Assembly: GCA_015233565.1 (NCBI GenBank)
Contig: JADFXM010000038.1
Coordinates: 1-62,091 of the forward strand
Reading direction: 5' to 3'
DNA from: Candidatus Rifleibacteriota bacterium
Lineage (GTDB): Bacteria > Muiribacteriota > Ozemobacteria > Ozemobacterales > Ozemobacteraceae
DNA length: 62,091 nt
Both the position numbers and the translations under genes were made by a program. Shown piece after piece: positions 42,066-50,589 of this stretch. Each line of letters begins with the position of its first letter. The stretch's first letter is position 1. The notes beneath the pieces were generated by a model, which saw only the letters and a program-made list of their open reading frames with translations, searched no databases and was not told the origin of the DNA.

Positions 42066-43223
42066 TCAAAAGATCTTTCCTCGAGCAAGGTCTCTCATGA
42101 ATTCTTTGAGCGGAAGAACGTGAATCGCGTGATCTTTCAGCCTGACATCCCCGAGATAGACGGCGAAGCACCGTTCGAGTCGTCCTTCGACGGATAATTG
42201 ATTTAATGCACTCCCATATTCAGTTTTCCATTTTGAAACGGCTTTCACCTCGATGCCGATGGCATTGCCTCCGCGTACCCAGATAAAATCGATTTCTGAG
42301 CAACTTGGTGTTCCCCAATAAAAAATTTCCCCACCGCAGTTTGCCCTATTGATTTGCGCTCGGAGTTCGTGCAAAACAAGGGTCTCGAGCAAAGACCCAC
42401 GCTCTGCCGCTTCCAAAGGATCACGCAGTCGGTTCTGCGTAGCTCTGACAACGCCCGTGTCAAAAAAGTAGAATTTGGGATGCGAGACTTCCTTTACCTT
42501 AGCTCGGGGACGCCAGGCCGGAAGCCATACGCCGATCAATGTATCCACAAGTGTGTCGAAGTATCTTTGGACCGTTGGTCTCGCCACTCCGGCGTCCCGG
42601 GCAATATTTGAAGTGTTTACAGCCATGCCATTCATTACAGCCGCAACTTCGAGAAACCTCGAAAAGGATGCCAGGTTTTGTACCAGGGCTTCCTGTTGTA
42701 TTTCTTCCCTGAGGTAATTCATGACGTAGGCATCGAGAATATCGATGCGGTGTCTTGGCTCAGCGCAAACTTTGGGAAGGGTTCCATACCGGAGAAGATC
42801 GTCCGTTGCGAAATCATAGCCAAGCTCTTCGCCAGTTAGCGGAAAGAACTTTCGGTTGAAGACTCTTCCGGCCAGAAGATTCGCATCCAGACGCTTGAGT
42901 TTTCTGGCGCTCGAACCACTCAGGGCAAAGTTGTATGTATTTCCATAGTCCGCGATCAGAGAATGGATTTCGTTAAGAAGTTGGGGCAATTTCTGGATCT
43001 CGTCGATCACAATCCAGGAACCTTCTCCTAATGACTCGACTTCAAAGCGCAGTTGTTCCGGGTTCCTCAATAGTTTCAAAAGCTGTTCCGAACGCAGCAG
43101 GTCGAACCATTTGGCTCCTTTGAAGACCGTTTTGAGCCAAGTTGTTTTTCCCGTCCCACGAGGGCCGAAAAGGAAAAAGGAATGGTCAGGAGCCTTTAAA
43201 ATTCTTGTATACATCGCGAGCAT
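42066..43223 (-). CDS. AAA ATPase with DUF4143 C-terminal domain
   Basis: The 385-residue protein has the AAA_14-DUF4143 layout: Walker A FGPRGTGKTT near residues 19-28, Walker B W-I-V-I-D-E-I-Q-K-L near 70, an A-L-S-G-S-S-A-R-K-L sensor near 100, and a DUF4143 nuclease-like half from about residue 190 that ends with an EIDFIWVRGGNAIGIEVKA segment, a PD-(D/E)xK-type core. These proteins are widespread in mobile DNA and of unknown role; many are thought to be archaeal/bacterial NTPase-nucleases linked to TA-like or defence behaviour. It stands alone on the minus strand. Confidence 0.9.
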   Translation of the reverse strand: MLAMYTRILKAPDHSFFLFGPRGTGKTTWLKTVFKGAKWFDLLRSEQLLKLLRNPEQLRFEVESLGEGSWIVIDEIQKLPQLLNEIHSLIADYGNTYNFALSGSSARKLKRLDANLLAGRVFNRKFFPLTGEELGYDFATDDLLRYGTLPKVCAEPRHRIDILDAYVMNYLREEIQQEALVQNLASFSRFLEVAAVMNGMAVNTSNIARDAGVARPTVQRYFDTLVDTLIGVWLPAWRPRAKVKEVSHPKFYFFDTGVVRATQNRLRDPLEAAERGSLLETLVLHELRAQINRANCGGEIFYWGTPSCSEIDFIWVRGGNAIGIEVKAVSKWKTEYGSALNQLSVEGRLERCFAVYLGDVRLKDHAIHVLPLKEFMRDLARGKIF

Positions 43224-43357
43224 TTTAACGGTAAATTTGCTCGCTGTCTACTCTTTTTTCATTTTTTTTGTCTCTTTTTCTCCGAACCCAATTAGCCCTG
43301 ACAAAGGCACTATCCCAAAAAACCAAACCGAGCTCGTCATCCGACTTGATGCATAAC

Positions 43358-43408
43358 AGCTAACGTGCAGTTCACCTGCGAAGTCAGGTGCAGCCGTCTT
43401 GTTAGCAC
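43358..43408 (-). other. attC-like recombination site e
   Basis: This is the clearest site. CTAAC at 43360-43364 and GTTAG at 43401-43405 are the outer boxes. On the minus strand the order is GTGCTAACAAG, ACGGCTGCACCTG, loop ACTTCG, CAGGTGAACTGC and GTTAGCT. The stem and extra-base pattern closely follow known attC sites. It lies 3' of the SDR gene and starts that cassette's 3' end. Confidence 0.8.
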
Positions 43409-43745
43409 AATCCTTGTTTGCAAACATCCCCCCCGCAGAGCATCCCTACCCCAACCGCGCATCCAATTGTCCTAAACTTACCTCACCAAAGAACCGCATA
43501 GCCATCGCGACCAATCTAGCCACCCGAGCAACCATCCAACTCTGATCGAGGATTTACCTGTCCGATTGCATTGAAGGAACCAGAAAACCATCGACTAACG
43601 CTTAAGGTTTTTGCAGCGCGTAGCCGCCGCAAAAACCACCTTTCCCTGAACAGCGTTGATCGGAATCCTCTCTTGGGAATTATTGAAACGTTGGCCTTCA
43701 GCCACGCGTCGGCTGAAGCGATTGGATAGACACCACCATCGATCT
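43409..43745 (-). other. Non-coding cassette tail, family A
   Basis: Contains GCATCCAATTGTCC and CAAAGAACCGCATAGC, the family A block also seen at 940-1000, 44925-44970 and 50465-50510. A 77-codon minus-strand frame runs through it from the SDR stop, but it starts with TTG and has no known domain, so I leave it out. Confidence 0.5.
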
Positions 43746-44750
43746 TCAATGGTTTTTGCTCTTCTCCCCCAGCCTCTTGCGCTGATCAGCCAGGATTAAG
43801 TCTTCTTTCTCTTGCGAGATGGGGACAACTCGTTTGGACAAATCAGCGGATTCACCATCTCGAAGGTCCCATTCAAGAGTCTCTTTGATGGTGTCCAAGA
43901 GAGGCCGGTAGGTTAAACCCGCTGTCGTTGCCTTTCGGTTGTCGCCCAGCAAAAAGCCGCCAAAATCTTTGTCGTTTTCCGGAATCCAGAGCGGAAGTTC
44001 CGTCCATGCTTTGGCGCCTCCGGCAATCAGATCATTGTCTGAAACCCAATTAAAGCGCGCATTGCTTTCAACTGCACTACGACATGCCTCTAGAAACTTT
44101 TGCATTGTCAGCACTGACTGGGGGCCAATCGCATTAAAGTTGCCGATGTGCCCTCCCTCACTCAGGCGAATACACCAATCGGCCACATCGCGTGCATCAA
44201 TGAACTGGATTGCACGCTCTGGGCGTCCGGGCGCAAGCACATCGCCACCCCGTGCAATCCGGCGCGGCCAATAGGAAAATCGACCGGTCGGATCATGTGG
44301 ACCGGCAATGAGGCCCGGTCGCACGTTCGTGACTCTCCCAGGAAATGCAGCATCGAACACTTCCTCGGAACGGGCTTTAAGTGCGCCATAGCCATCATTT
44401 CCTTCAATCAATAGCGAAGTCTCATTGTAGGAGTGCCCAGCCGGAAACCGTGCATAAGCAGAAACACTTGAAATGAACGTGTAGTGCCCTATCCGCCGAT
44501 CTAGAATCTCCACCACCCGTCGCGCTTGCTCTGGCGTATAAGTGGAGGTATCAACCACACCATCAAAACTTCTTCCACGGAGGGCAGATAGGTCACCATC
44601 CCGGTCACCACGCAGTTTCTCGACCTCTGGAAAAAGATTCGGATTCTGGCGTCCACGATTGAAAAGCGTAACACTATAGCCTTGAGCCAACGCTGACGCT
44701 ACAATATGCCTTCCAAGGAAGACGGTTCCCCCAAGGACAAGAATTTTCAT
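43746..44750 (-). CDS. NAD(P)-dependent epimerase/dehydratase (extended SDR)
   Basis: The 334-residue enzyme has the dinucleotide-binding G-G-T-V-F-L-G-R-H loop at residues 7-15 (the G-x-x-x-x-L-G variant of TGxxGxxG), the strand D-G-V-V-D-T-S, and I-S-S-V-S-A-Y-A near residue 93. It resembles the CSP41/NmrA-like or atypical SDR group that acts on sugar nucleotides or other small substrates, but the classical YxxxK is not obvious, so catalytic activity is uncertain. It is the single gene of a cassette bounded by attC-like sites at 43358 and 44814, about 1.45 kb, near ordinary cassette size. Confidence 0.85.
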   Translation of the reverse strand: MKILVLGGTVFLGRHIVASALAQGYSVTLFNRGRQNPNLFPEVEKLRGDRDGDLSALRGRSFDGVVDTSTYTPEQARRVVEILDRRIGHYTFISSVSAYARFPAGHSYNETSLLIEGNDGYGALKARSEEVFDAAFPGRVTNVRPGLIAGPHDPTGRFSYWPRRIARGGDVLAPGRPERAIQFIDARDVADWCIRLSEGGHIGNFNAIGPQSVLTMQKFLEACRSAVESNARFNWVSDNDLIAGGAKAWTELPLWIPENDKDFGGFLLGDNRKATTAGLTYRPLLDTIKETLEWDLRDGESADLSKRVVPISQEKEDLILADQRKRLGEKSKNH

Positions 44751-44813
44751 TATTCAACTCCTTAATTCCCTCGATAAAGCCAGCTACGAAGTTGTTTCAC
44801 CATCAACTTAGGC

Positions 44814-44871
44814 CTCTAACGCGCGGTTCACCTGCGACCGAAGGAAGTCAGGTTGAGTGACTCGTTGTGCA
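44814..44871 (-). other. attC-like recombination site f
   Basis: CTAAC at 44816-44820 and GTTGTGC at 44864-44870. On the minus strand GCACAAC, CTCAACCTG, a loop of ACTTCCTTCGGTCG, CAGGTGAAC and GTTAGAG, which differs from GTTRRRY only at the last base. It lies 3' of the gene ending at 45122. Confidence 0.7.
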
Positions 44872-45121
44872 ATCCCCCGTTTGAAAACAACCGCTACGGG
44901 AAATATCCCACCCTAGAACGTGCATCCAAACCTCTTTACTTAAACTAATTTCTTCGAAGAACCGCTTATTCCTCGCCAGTATATACATCTCACCAAGGAA
45001 TATCCAAACCCTTGATCGGGCTCCAAACCCCAAGGTCCAAAAAATTAAAATCCTTGATTGAAATACAATCCTTTGAAAGCTCTCCACCTCCAAATAGGTG
45101 AACAGGTGTTGTTTGCAAAGT
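44872..45121 (-). other. Non-coding cassette tail, family A
   Basis: Holds CGTGCATCCAAACCTCTT and TTCTTCGAAGAACCGC near 44921-44966, the best-preserved family A block. No gene is seen. Confidence 0.5.
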
Positions 45122-45550
45122 TTATGTCCACAGGAATTCCCTGATTTCAATCAATCTATGAAGATTCCGCTGGTCTTCTTTTTCCCACTTTCTCTCCAAT
45201 TGAAAATGTTTCTTTAGGGCTGCATCATATTCCGCGAATATTTTCTTGTCATAGTCCACAAGTTTCCGGTTGTCGCTTCTCGAGATCTTCTTCCATCGGA
45301 TGGGTGGTTTTTTAAGGTTTTTGTCGTCAAGAGGGTCCTTTCGGGTTGGTCGAACCCGCGTCCACCAGCGATAGAGTGATCGGATTTCTTTCCACGCATG
45401 TTTATGCTTCGAATCAAAACTCCAATCGACGATCTTATCAGGTTTCTCCTGCTCCATGAAATCAGAAAGTAGCTGAAAGACTGCGTGGAGCATGATATGG
45501 TCCTTATCCCACCAGCCCTTCTCCAAAGTATGTATTTTCAGGATTTTCAT
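45122..45550 (-). CDS. Cassette-borne protein of unknown function
   Basis: The 142-residue protein starts with M-K-I-L-K-I-H-T-L-E-K-G-W-W-D-K-D-H-I-M-L-H-A-V-F, continues with an F-Q-L-L-S-D-F helix, and ends in a very charged helical half rich in Lys, Arg, Asp and Glu with several tryptophans. No signal peptide, membrane segment or metal-binding cluster is visible. I recall W-x-D-K-D-x-x-M-L-H-A openings in uncharacterised phage and mobile-region proteins, but cannot name a family. It is the only gene between attC-like sites at 44814 and 45882, so it is a typical one-gene cassette of about 1 kb. Confidence 0.65.
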   Translation of the reverse strand: MKILKIHTLEKGWWDKDHIMLHAVFQLLSDFMEQEKPDKIVDWSFDSKHKHAWKEIRSLYRWWTRVRPTRKDPLDDKNLKKPPIRWKKISRSDNRKLVDYDKKIFAEYDAALKKHFQLERKWEKEDQRNLHRLIEIREFLWT

Positions 45551-45881
45551 CTCGTCATTTCCTTCTGAAAGAAATCGCCTGTTGGACTTCCATCCTATTG
45601 AAAAATTAATTTACCTTTGAAACTGAGCGTGAGCACGATATTTCATGGAAGTTTGATCAAAATAAATTTGGGCGAAAAGCACTAAAAACAAAAGCTAGCG
45701 ACTAAAGGAAAAGCCTTTCAACAGAAGGTGATGTGGATTTTGCCTACTCCCTTGAGGAATTTGATCAGATTCGTGATTTTTCCCATGAAATAATTTGACT
45801 CCACTCAAAACATCCGGCAACATGGCTTTTCTTTCAATCAATGCCTCTGCAAGTTTCATTTTGTCCTCCATTTTTATTTTA
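45551..45881. other. 330 bp non-coding
   Basis: Upstream DNA of the cassette gene; AT-rich, no gene or clear structure seen. Confidence 0.35.
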
Positions 45882-45934
45882 CAACGCGCTCACCTGCGAG
45901 CGAAAGCAAGGCAACTGCAGCAACTGGTCGGCGC
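45882..45934 (-). other. attC-like recombination site g (decayed)
   Basis: On the minus strand GCGCCGAC (a mutated GCGCCAAC), GTTGCTGCAGTTGCC, a CGCTTTCGCTCG loop, GCAGGTGAGCGC and GTTGTAA. The boxes are recognisable but the stem is imperfect, so it may be inactive. Confidence 0.45.
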
Positions 45935-46304
45935 AAAATTTGGCTTGAAAAAACCGCTTCTGAAAATATCCAACCATCGAATACGCAACCATAATTCCTT
46001 ATCCTAACTAACTTCATTCGACATTGCAACATTTCATCCACTACGGGTTATCTTCATCCTTGGCCAAAGCCACGATCCCATTTCTTAACAAATTAATCTG
46101 TTCATCCACTTCTCCACCGCAGGCTATCATCCGCCTCGGTCACATCCAACCCTCCGATGGCAGATCCGATTGTCCGACTTTTGACCGCAGATTGCTTGTC
46201 CCGGCTGTCCAGCTCGTAGTTCCGATTGCCCGGTCCGGGCAGTCCAATTTTCCATTGTCCGATTTTTTTGAACATGGCAAGTCTCCTCCCGCCCGGAATG
46301 CTAC
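45935..46304 (-). other. Empty cassette-like interval
   Basis: Between sites g and h there are about 370 bp and no gene: a tail block like that at 13020-13110 (ATCCACTACGGGTTATC) followed by the second GTCC-rich tract at 46155-46265. It may be a gene-less cassette or a decayed one. Confidence 0.4.
46155..46265. repeat. GTCC-rich degenerate repeat tract, copy 2
   Basis: Words such as GATTGTCCGA, CTTGTCCCGGCTGTCC, GGTCCGGGCAGTCC and CATTGTCCGA recur as in 12465-12700, again close to an attC-like site. Confidence 0.5.
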
Positions 46305-46363
46305 GTTCAACGAGGAAGTAACCTGCAACTGAAGGGAGACAGGTTCATCGACAGCTTTGGCAC
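46305..46363 (-). other. attC-like recombination site h
   Basis: On the minus strand TGCCAAAG, GATGAACCTG, loop TCTCCCTTCAGTTG, CAGGTTAC and GTTGAAC. The right box matches GTTRRRY fully and the left arm has an extra G. The left box has CAAAG in place of CAAC. Confidence 0.55.
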
Positions 46364-46535
46364 ATCTCCTCTCTGAAATCCAATCTCCCGCGTAAATAGC
46401 ACCCTTGGGCGGAGCGGCAGTTTGTTCATCACCCACAGTAAATCCCCCCCTTTGAAAGAATTGCAAATTGCTTGGAAGGATCTGAAAATGATACACCAGC
46501 ACCTGTAAAAACAGAAGATATTCGACGCCTCATTT

Positions 46536-47507
46536 CTAACAAATACGATGAGATCTGGAGGCAGGGATTAAGGGTGTCAGCGAAAAGGGCAGGCGACGCA
46601 GTTCTCGTTGAAAGTGTTTCTGAAACGCTCTTTCCGTAATGGTCCACGATCGGTTTTTCAACCTCACGTAGGCAATCGTATTTTCGAGTTTTTTTCCGGA
46701 AACCGTGATCGAAACGATCGAATTACAGGAAAGCTGTCGGAACAAAAGATGACTGACAACAATGCCCAGTCCTAGGTCCTCCTCGATTGCAGAGATGATT
46801 GCCTGAGCGCTGTCAACGGAAAAGACGATGTTGAGGTCGGTTGGAACGGAATCAAAGTGCAACTTGAACCAACTGTTGAAAAGAGCCGGATTGGACTTGT
46901 AAGCAATGAATGGCTGTCGTCTCAGACAGTCCAAGCTATGATCCGAAATGTGACATTCATAAAACTTTTTTGAGCACATTAAGATGAATTCTTCCCGGAA
47001 TACCGGCTCAATAATATAGGAAGAGTCGCCTCCGGGTTTGTCGATGAATATAGGAAGGATGTCGATATAGGCGAAATCCAGAGAACCATCCCCCAACAAC
47101 GAGAAGAGATGGTTGGGGCCCCCAAGCTCTAAGTGAAGGGAAACCTCCGGGAAACGCTTGTGAAACGAAGCGAAGATCCTGGGAATTGAGGATTTCCCGA
47201 ATTCTGCAGGAGCTCCGATCCGGAGTAATCCGGAAGGCGTCTCGATGGGCTTCCGGATTCTTGCAACTCCGTTTTCCAGTTCGCCAATGAACCCGCTTAC
47301 GATGGAATACAGGTCCCGTGCTGCCGATGTGGGCACGAGACGTCTGTTCACCCTGGTAAAAAGTTGTCTCTTCAGCTCTGATTCAAGCTTTCTGAGATGC
47401 TGACTGACTCCGGATTGAGTAAGGTGAAGCTCTCTGGCTGCACCAGTGGTGCTTCCCTCGCGGAACACGGAGTAGAAAACCTTTAGCCGATTGAAATCCG
47501 GTAGCAT
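46536..47507 (-). CDS. LysR-type transcriptional regulator
   Basis: The 323-residue protein has the LysR N-terminal winged helix-turn-helix (F-N-R-L-K-V-F-Y-S-V then T-G-A-A-R-E-L-H-L-T-Q-S-G-V-S-Q-H) and a periplasmic-binding-protein-like effector domain from about residue 90. It is divergent from the nucleosidase-luxS operon with a 150-bp AT-rich gap, the standard arrangement for a LysR protein controlling its neighbour. A natural guess is control of AI-2 or methyl-cycle genes in response to a related metabolite, but the ligand cannot be read from the sequence. Confidence 0.9.
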   Translation of the reverse strand: MLPDFNRLKVFYSVFREGSTTGAARELHLTQSGVSQHLRKLESELKRQLFTRVNRRLVPTSAARDLYSIVSGFIGELENGVARIRKPIETPSGLLRIGAPAEFGKSSIPRIFASFHKRFPEVSLHLELGGPNHLFSLLGDGSLDFAYIDILPIFIDKPGGDSSYIIEPVFREEFILMCSKKFYECHISDHSLDCLRRQPFIAYKSNPALFNSWFKLHFDSVPTDLNIVFSVDSAQAIISAIEEDLGLGIVVSHLLFRQLSCNSIVSITVSGKKLENTIAYVRLKNRSWTITERAFQKHFQRELRRLPFSLTPLIPASRSHRIC

Positions 47508-47533
47508 GGTGAAACTCCTTTTTAATAAGTATA

Positions 47534-47572
47534 ACTAATTAAAAAGAGAATAAAAAGTAATTTTACTAATTA
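47534..47572. promoter_or_regulatory. Candidate LysR operator between divergent genes
   Basis: ACTAATTA occurs at 47534-47541 and again at 47565-47572, 31 bp or three helical turns apart, in the gap between the LysR gene and the nucleosidase gene. Paired AT-rich half-sites of this spacing suit LysR tetramer binding. Confidence 0.35.
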
Positions 47573-47657
47573 TTGAGTTTATCTTACCTTTGTCAGGTGA
47601 ACGAAATGTTGGCATTCCATAATTCTCCTGAGCAATCAGGAGAAAAAGGAGGAACAG

Positions 47658-48404
47658 TTGAAACAGTTAAAAGTGGGAATTGTCGCCGCCATGAAGGAAG
47701 AAATCGCCGGACTGGTGGAAAGCTTAAGAATAATCAGTGGAAGGCAGTGCGAAAGCTTCATTCAATTCCGTGGCCGGATTTTCGACGTGGAAGTCGGGGT
47801 GGCTCTGTGCGGGATCGGTAAAGTCAATGCCGCAGTCGGGACGGCTCTGTTCCTCCAAAGGTTCAAGCCGGACTACCTCATCAACATTGGGGTTGCCGGA
47901 GGATTTTCCGACCGACTCTCCATCGGGGACATTGTCATTTCCTCTCAGGTTCGGCATCATGATGCAGACGCGACCGCTTTTGCCTACGAGTTTGGACAGA
48001 TTCCGCAGATGCCTGTTGCCTACGATTCAGACAAGCGATTAGTTGCGTTGGCGATGAGTGTGTCTCTGGCTGATATGCGGGGTCACATCCACAACGGTGA
48101 AATTCTTTCGGGGGACTCCTTCGTCACCACTCCTGAGCAGATCGAGGTGATAGCCCGCCGTTTCCCGAACGTCATGGCTGTGGAAATGGAGGGGGCAGCC
48201 GTTGCCCAGACAAGTTACCTTTTTAGGGTGCCATTTGTCTTGATCAGAGCCATTTCCGATAATGTGCATGAATCTGGGAATCCGATGATCTATGAGGAGC
48301 GAATGGGGGTGTCTGCCGGAAACTCCATTCGAATGATTCTGGGAATGCTGAAAAACATGAAAGGAACAGGAAATTATGGAAAGAATTGCAAGTTTCACTA
48401 TTGA
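47658..48404 (+). CDS. mtnN: 5'-methylthioadenosine/S-adenosylhomocysteine nucleosidase (MTAN, Pfs)
   Basis: MTAN splits adenine from methylthioadenosine and S-adenosylhomocysteine, giving S-ribosylhomocysteine for LuxS. The protein shows V-G-I-V-A-A-M-K-E-E with the catalytic Glu near residue 12, N-I-G-V-A-G-G, M-A-V-E-M-E-G-A-A-V-A-Q near 172 and A-I-S-D-N with the catalytic Asp near 198. The start is a TTG at 47658, 4 bp after AGGAGGAA. It overlaps luxS by 29 bp, so substrate and product enzymes are coupled. The 248-residue length is slightly longer than usual because the C-terminus runs into luxS. Confidence 0.93.
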   Translation: MKQLKVGIVAAMKEEIAGLVESLRIISGRQCESFIQFRGRIFDVEVGVALCGIGKVNAAVGTALFLQRFKPDYLINIGVAGGFSDRLSIGDIVISSQVRHHDADATAFAYEFGQIPQMPVAYDSDKRLVALAMSVSLADMRGHIHNGEILSGDSFVTTPEQIEVIARRFPNVMAVEMEGAAVAQTSYLFRVPFVLIRAISDNVHESGNPMIYEERMGVSAGNSIRMILGMLKNMKGTGNYGKNCKFHY

Positions 48405-48852
48405 TCATACCAGGCTGAAGCGAGGGCTGTATGTCAGCAGGAAAGACAAAATCGGAAGTGACTTCGTCACAACGATTGATATTCGGTTGAAGGAACCAAA
48501 CAGGGAACCTGCGTTGACTTCAGCAGTCTCTCATACGATTGAACACATCGGGGCGACCTTCCTGAGGAACCATCCGGTTTTCTCTGAAAAAATCGTTTAT
48601 TTCGGGCCTATGGGGTGTCTCACCGGGTTCTATCTTCTTTTGAAAGGAAGCTGGGAAGTGGAACACATTTTGCCTTTGATGCGCGAACTGTTCAAGTTTA
48701 CCTCTGAGTTCACCGGGGTCATTCCAGGGGCAACTCCTGTCGAGTGCGGAAATTATGAACTCATGAATCTCTCAGAAGCAAAAACTGAAGCAGGGAAATT
48801 CCATGGAGTGATTGGTTGTATGACTCGGGAAAACTTTGAATATCCAAGATAA
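48376..48852 (+). CDS. luxS: S-ribosylhomocysteine lyase (AI-2 synthase)
   Basis: LuxS cleaves S-ribosylhomocysteine into homocysteine and DPD, the precursor of autoinducer-2. The 158-residue protein has the metal site H-T-I-E-H near residue 55 and the conserved P-M-G-C-L-T-G-F-Y segment with the catalytic cysteine near 84; F-x-x-D-H-T-R-L near the start and an N-Y-x-L-x-x-x-x-x-A motif near 130 fit too. Length is normal. The LysR-mtnN-luxS trio sits inside an accessory region, which is unusual for methyl-cycle genes and points to horizontal transfer. Confidence 0.95.
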   Translation: MERIASFTIDHTRLKRGLYVSRKDKIGSDFVTTIDIRLKEPNREPALTSAVSHTIEHIGATFLRNHPVFSEKIVYFGPMGCLTGFYLLLKGSWEVEHILPLMRELFKFTSEFTGVIPGATPVECGNYELMNLSEAKTEAGKFHGVIGCMTRENFEYPR

Positions 48853-48918
48853 CTCCAAAAATGAGTTCGCTCGATGAGTGTTTTGAAATTAAATAGTGGT
48901 TGAATCAATGTTTGCGCT

Positions 48919-49239
48919 CTACAGGTAAAAACCGAAAATTAATTTTCGAGGAGGTGCAAAAATTTTTCCGGGAGACTGGCGGCCATCGAGGGGCTCCACG
49001 TCCTGCCAGAGACCTTCGAATACGCGCCCGCGCGTCACGCTGACCAGTTCTACCCAGCTTTGAATAGCTTTGCGAAAGTGCTGATTCTGACGGACTGCCA
49101 GAGTATGCTGAATTTCGCGTATCTGGTCCGGGAGCACAAACTTAAACAGGAGTTTCGTTTTTGAATGATGTTTTTTACGAAGAAAGTCGTGGAAAGCCGG
49201 TATTCTTAACAGTTGGCTGTAAGACCCAGCTTTGGTCAA
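48919..49239 (-). CDS. Doubtful small protein or transposon remnant
   Basis: An open frame of 106 residues, basic, with I-R-E-I-Q-H-T-L-A-V-R-Q-N-Q-H-F-R-K and W-V-E-L-V-S-V-T-R-G-R segments. It lies among dead transposase pieces and carries at its end a GATGGCCGCC palindromic element also found at 52469-52499. I cannot name a family and it may be non-coding. Confidence 0.25.
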   Translation of the reverse strand: MTKAGSYSQLLRIPAFHDFLRKKHHSKTKLLFKFVLPDQIREIQHTLAVRQNQHFRKAIQSWVELVSVTRGRVFEGLWQDVEPLDGRQSPGKIFAPPRKLIFGFYL

Positions 49240-49276
49240 TCCAATATCCTAGTACTTTTAGAGTCTCAGCTTGAGA

Positions 49277-49500
49277 CTAACCTGGTTGCTCCAGCTTTCT
49301 ATGCGGGTCTCTGAAACCTGATTCAAGCAAAAGGACCGAGTGAAGGTGGCGCATCTCTTCCATTACAGAGGAGGCAGTCCTTTGTATGCCTTTTTCCTTG
49401 AGGCGCAATTCAAGTCGGCGTAGATAGGTTAAAGCCACAACACACGTTAGAAGATGACAACGGATTTTTCAGTCGGTCCAATGGCGAATTGGTCGAACCC
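49277..49500 (-). pseudogene. IS4/IS1634-type transposase, C-terminal remnant
   Basis: One frame reads R-P-I-R-H-W-T-D, a stop, then I-R-C-H-L-L-T-C-V-V-A-L-T-Y-L-R-R-L-E-L-R-L and a C-terminal helix up to a TAG at 49277. The W-x-(D/E)-x-x-I-R-x-H pattern plus the L-x-R-x-L-E-x-x-L helix is the end of DDE transposases of the IS4/IS1634 group. The in-frame stop and lack of the rest show it is dead. Confidence 0.65.
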
Positions 49501-49614
49501 CTAAAAGATCATCGTCTTTCCTTTCAAGATTGCAGCTTCCTAAAGCATAAGTCGCTCAAGAAATTTTATCATGGATATTTCAACGTATATGATCGATAAT
49601 AATCTTCACTCATT

Positions 49615-49853
49615 GTGGTTTCTGAAGAGCTTCAAAAAACTCTCCAAGCTATTGCTTTGCGAACTGGGAAAAGCGAGCCTCTTTTGATTCAGGAAGTTTT
49701 GGAACGATATTTCGATTCCTTAGAGGAAAAACAAAACTTGATAATCTGCTTGCTGCGGCTGGAATCTGGAAAGACAGAGATGATTTACCAGATTATTGCG
49801 AAATGCGTCAGGAATGGGAAAAACGCGAAAACAGGAACGAGAAGCAATCTTGA
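49615..49853 (+). pseudogene. VapB-like antitoxin, frameshifted
   Basis: The frame from GTG at 49615 encodes a ribbon-helix-helix-like V-S-E-E-L-Q-K-T-L-Q-A-I-A-L-R-T-G-K-S-E-P. The conserved end of such antitoxins, D-N-L-L-A-A-A-G-I-W-K-D-R-D-D-L, is present but one frame over from about 49735 (an A-rich run) and ends at TGA 49851-49853. A single-base slip in that run would explain it. The toxin gene starts at its stop. Confidence 0.62.
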
Positions 49854-50287
49854 ACCGGAAATATCCAATTGATACTGATATATTTATTGATTTCCTTCGA
49901 GGGCGTTCAGAAGCAGTAGACTTTATTAAAGGTATTTTTCCAGAGGTCTCGGTTTCTGTTGTTACGATAGCCGAACTGTATGCTGGAGTTCGCGAAGGCG
50001 AAGAAAGAGATCAACTTGAGAATGCCCTTGCATCATGTCGCCAATAGGATATTTCTTTTGATATAGCTTGTCAAGCAGGATTATTTAAACGCGAATATTC
50101 AAGAAACCATGGTTTGACATTACCAGATACGCTAATAGCAGCAACAGCCAAAGAATTTGGGTTGTCTCTAACCACATTTAACATAAAACATTTCCCAATG
50201 TTTTCAAATGTTTTTGTCCCTTACAAAAATCATAAGCATAGACATAGAGCCCTTGTTTTAAACTCCACCCTAGGTCACATTTCATGA
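49850..50287 (+). pseudogene. VapC-like PIN toxin with in-frame stop
   Basis: From 49850 the frame gives D-T-D-I-F-I-D-F-L-R-G with the first PIN acidic residue, then V-V-T-I-A-E-L-Y-A-G-V-R-E-G-E-E, a TAG at 50045-50047, and continues in frame with L-P-D-T-L-I-A-A-T-A-K-E-F-G and L-T-T-F-N-I-K-H-F. These are all the parts of a VapC ribonuclease. One nonsense mutation has inactivated it. Both halves of the TA pair are thus broken. Confidence 0.72.
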
Positions 50288-50589
50288 GAAGTAAGTGTCT
50301 GTACTCGTCGTTTTCGCACATTTGCGCTTACGTTTTTGTGGATTTTTGTAAAATTATCACACCGATTGAGAGATATAACCAACAATACGGTGGGCTCCAG
50401 CGTTTTGTTGTCGTTATCCATGGCTTGAAAATGGGAGCCGAAAGATCATCCAGCCATTGATCACGCACCCAACCCCCTTCCTAAAACAAAATTCTCCGAA
50501 GAACCGCTGCCAGCATATCCACCCACCCGAGTGATATCCCAACTCTGATCGAACGACTGCACTCTAATCCTTAAAAAAGAATGGAATTG
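50288..50589. other. 300 bp non-coding with decayed attC-like site and tail A
   Basis: Holds the attC-like remnant at 50377-50413 and a family A tail (CACGCACCCAACC, ATTCTCCGAAGAACCGCTG, TCCCAACTCTGATCGA). Confidence 0.4.
50377..50413 (-). other. Decayed attC-like site k
   Basis: CCAAC at 50379-50383 and GTTGTC at 50407-50412 are inverted boxes. On the minus strand GACAACAAAACGCTGG has the same left box as site b. The internal stem is short. A family A tail lies to its right, as at other sites. Confidence 0.4.

Noticed and set aside
43516..43749. 77-codon frame after the SDR gene
   Set aside because: Starts with TTG, lies in the conserved tail and has no recognisable domain.
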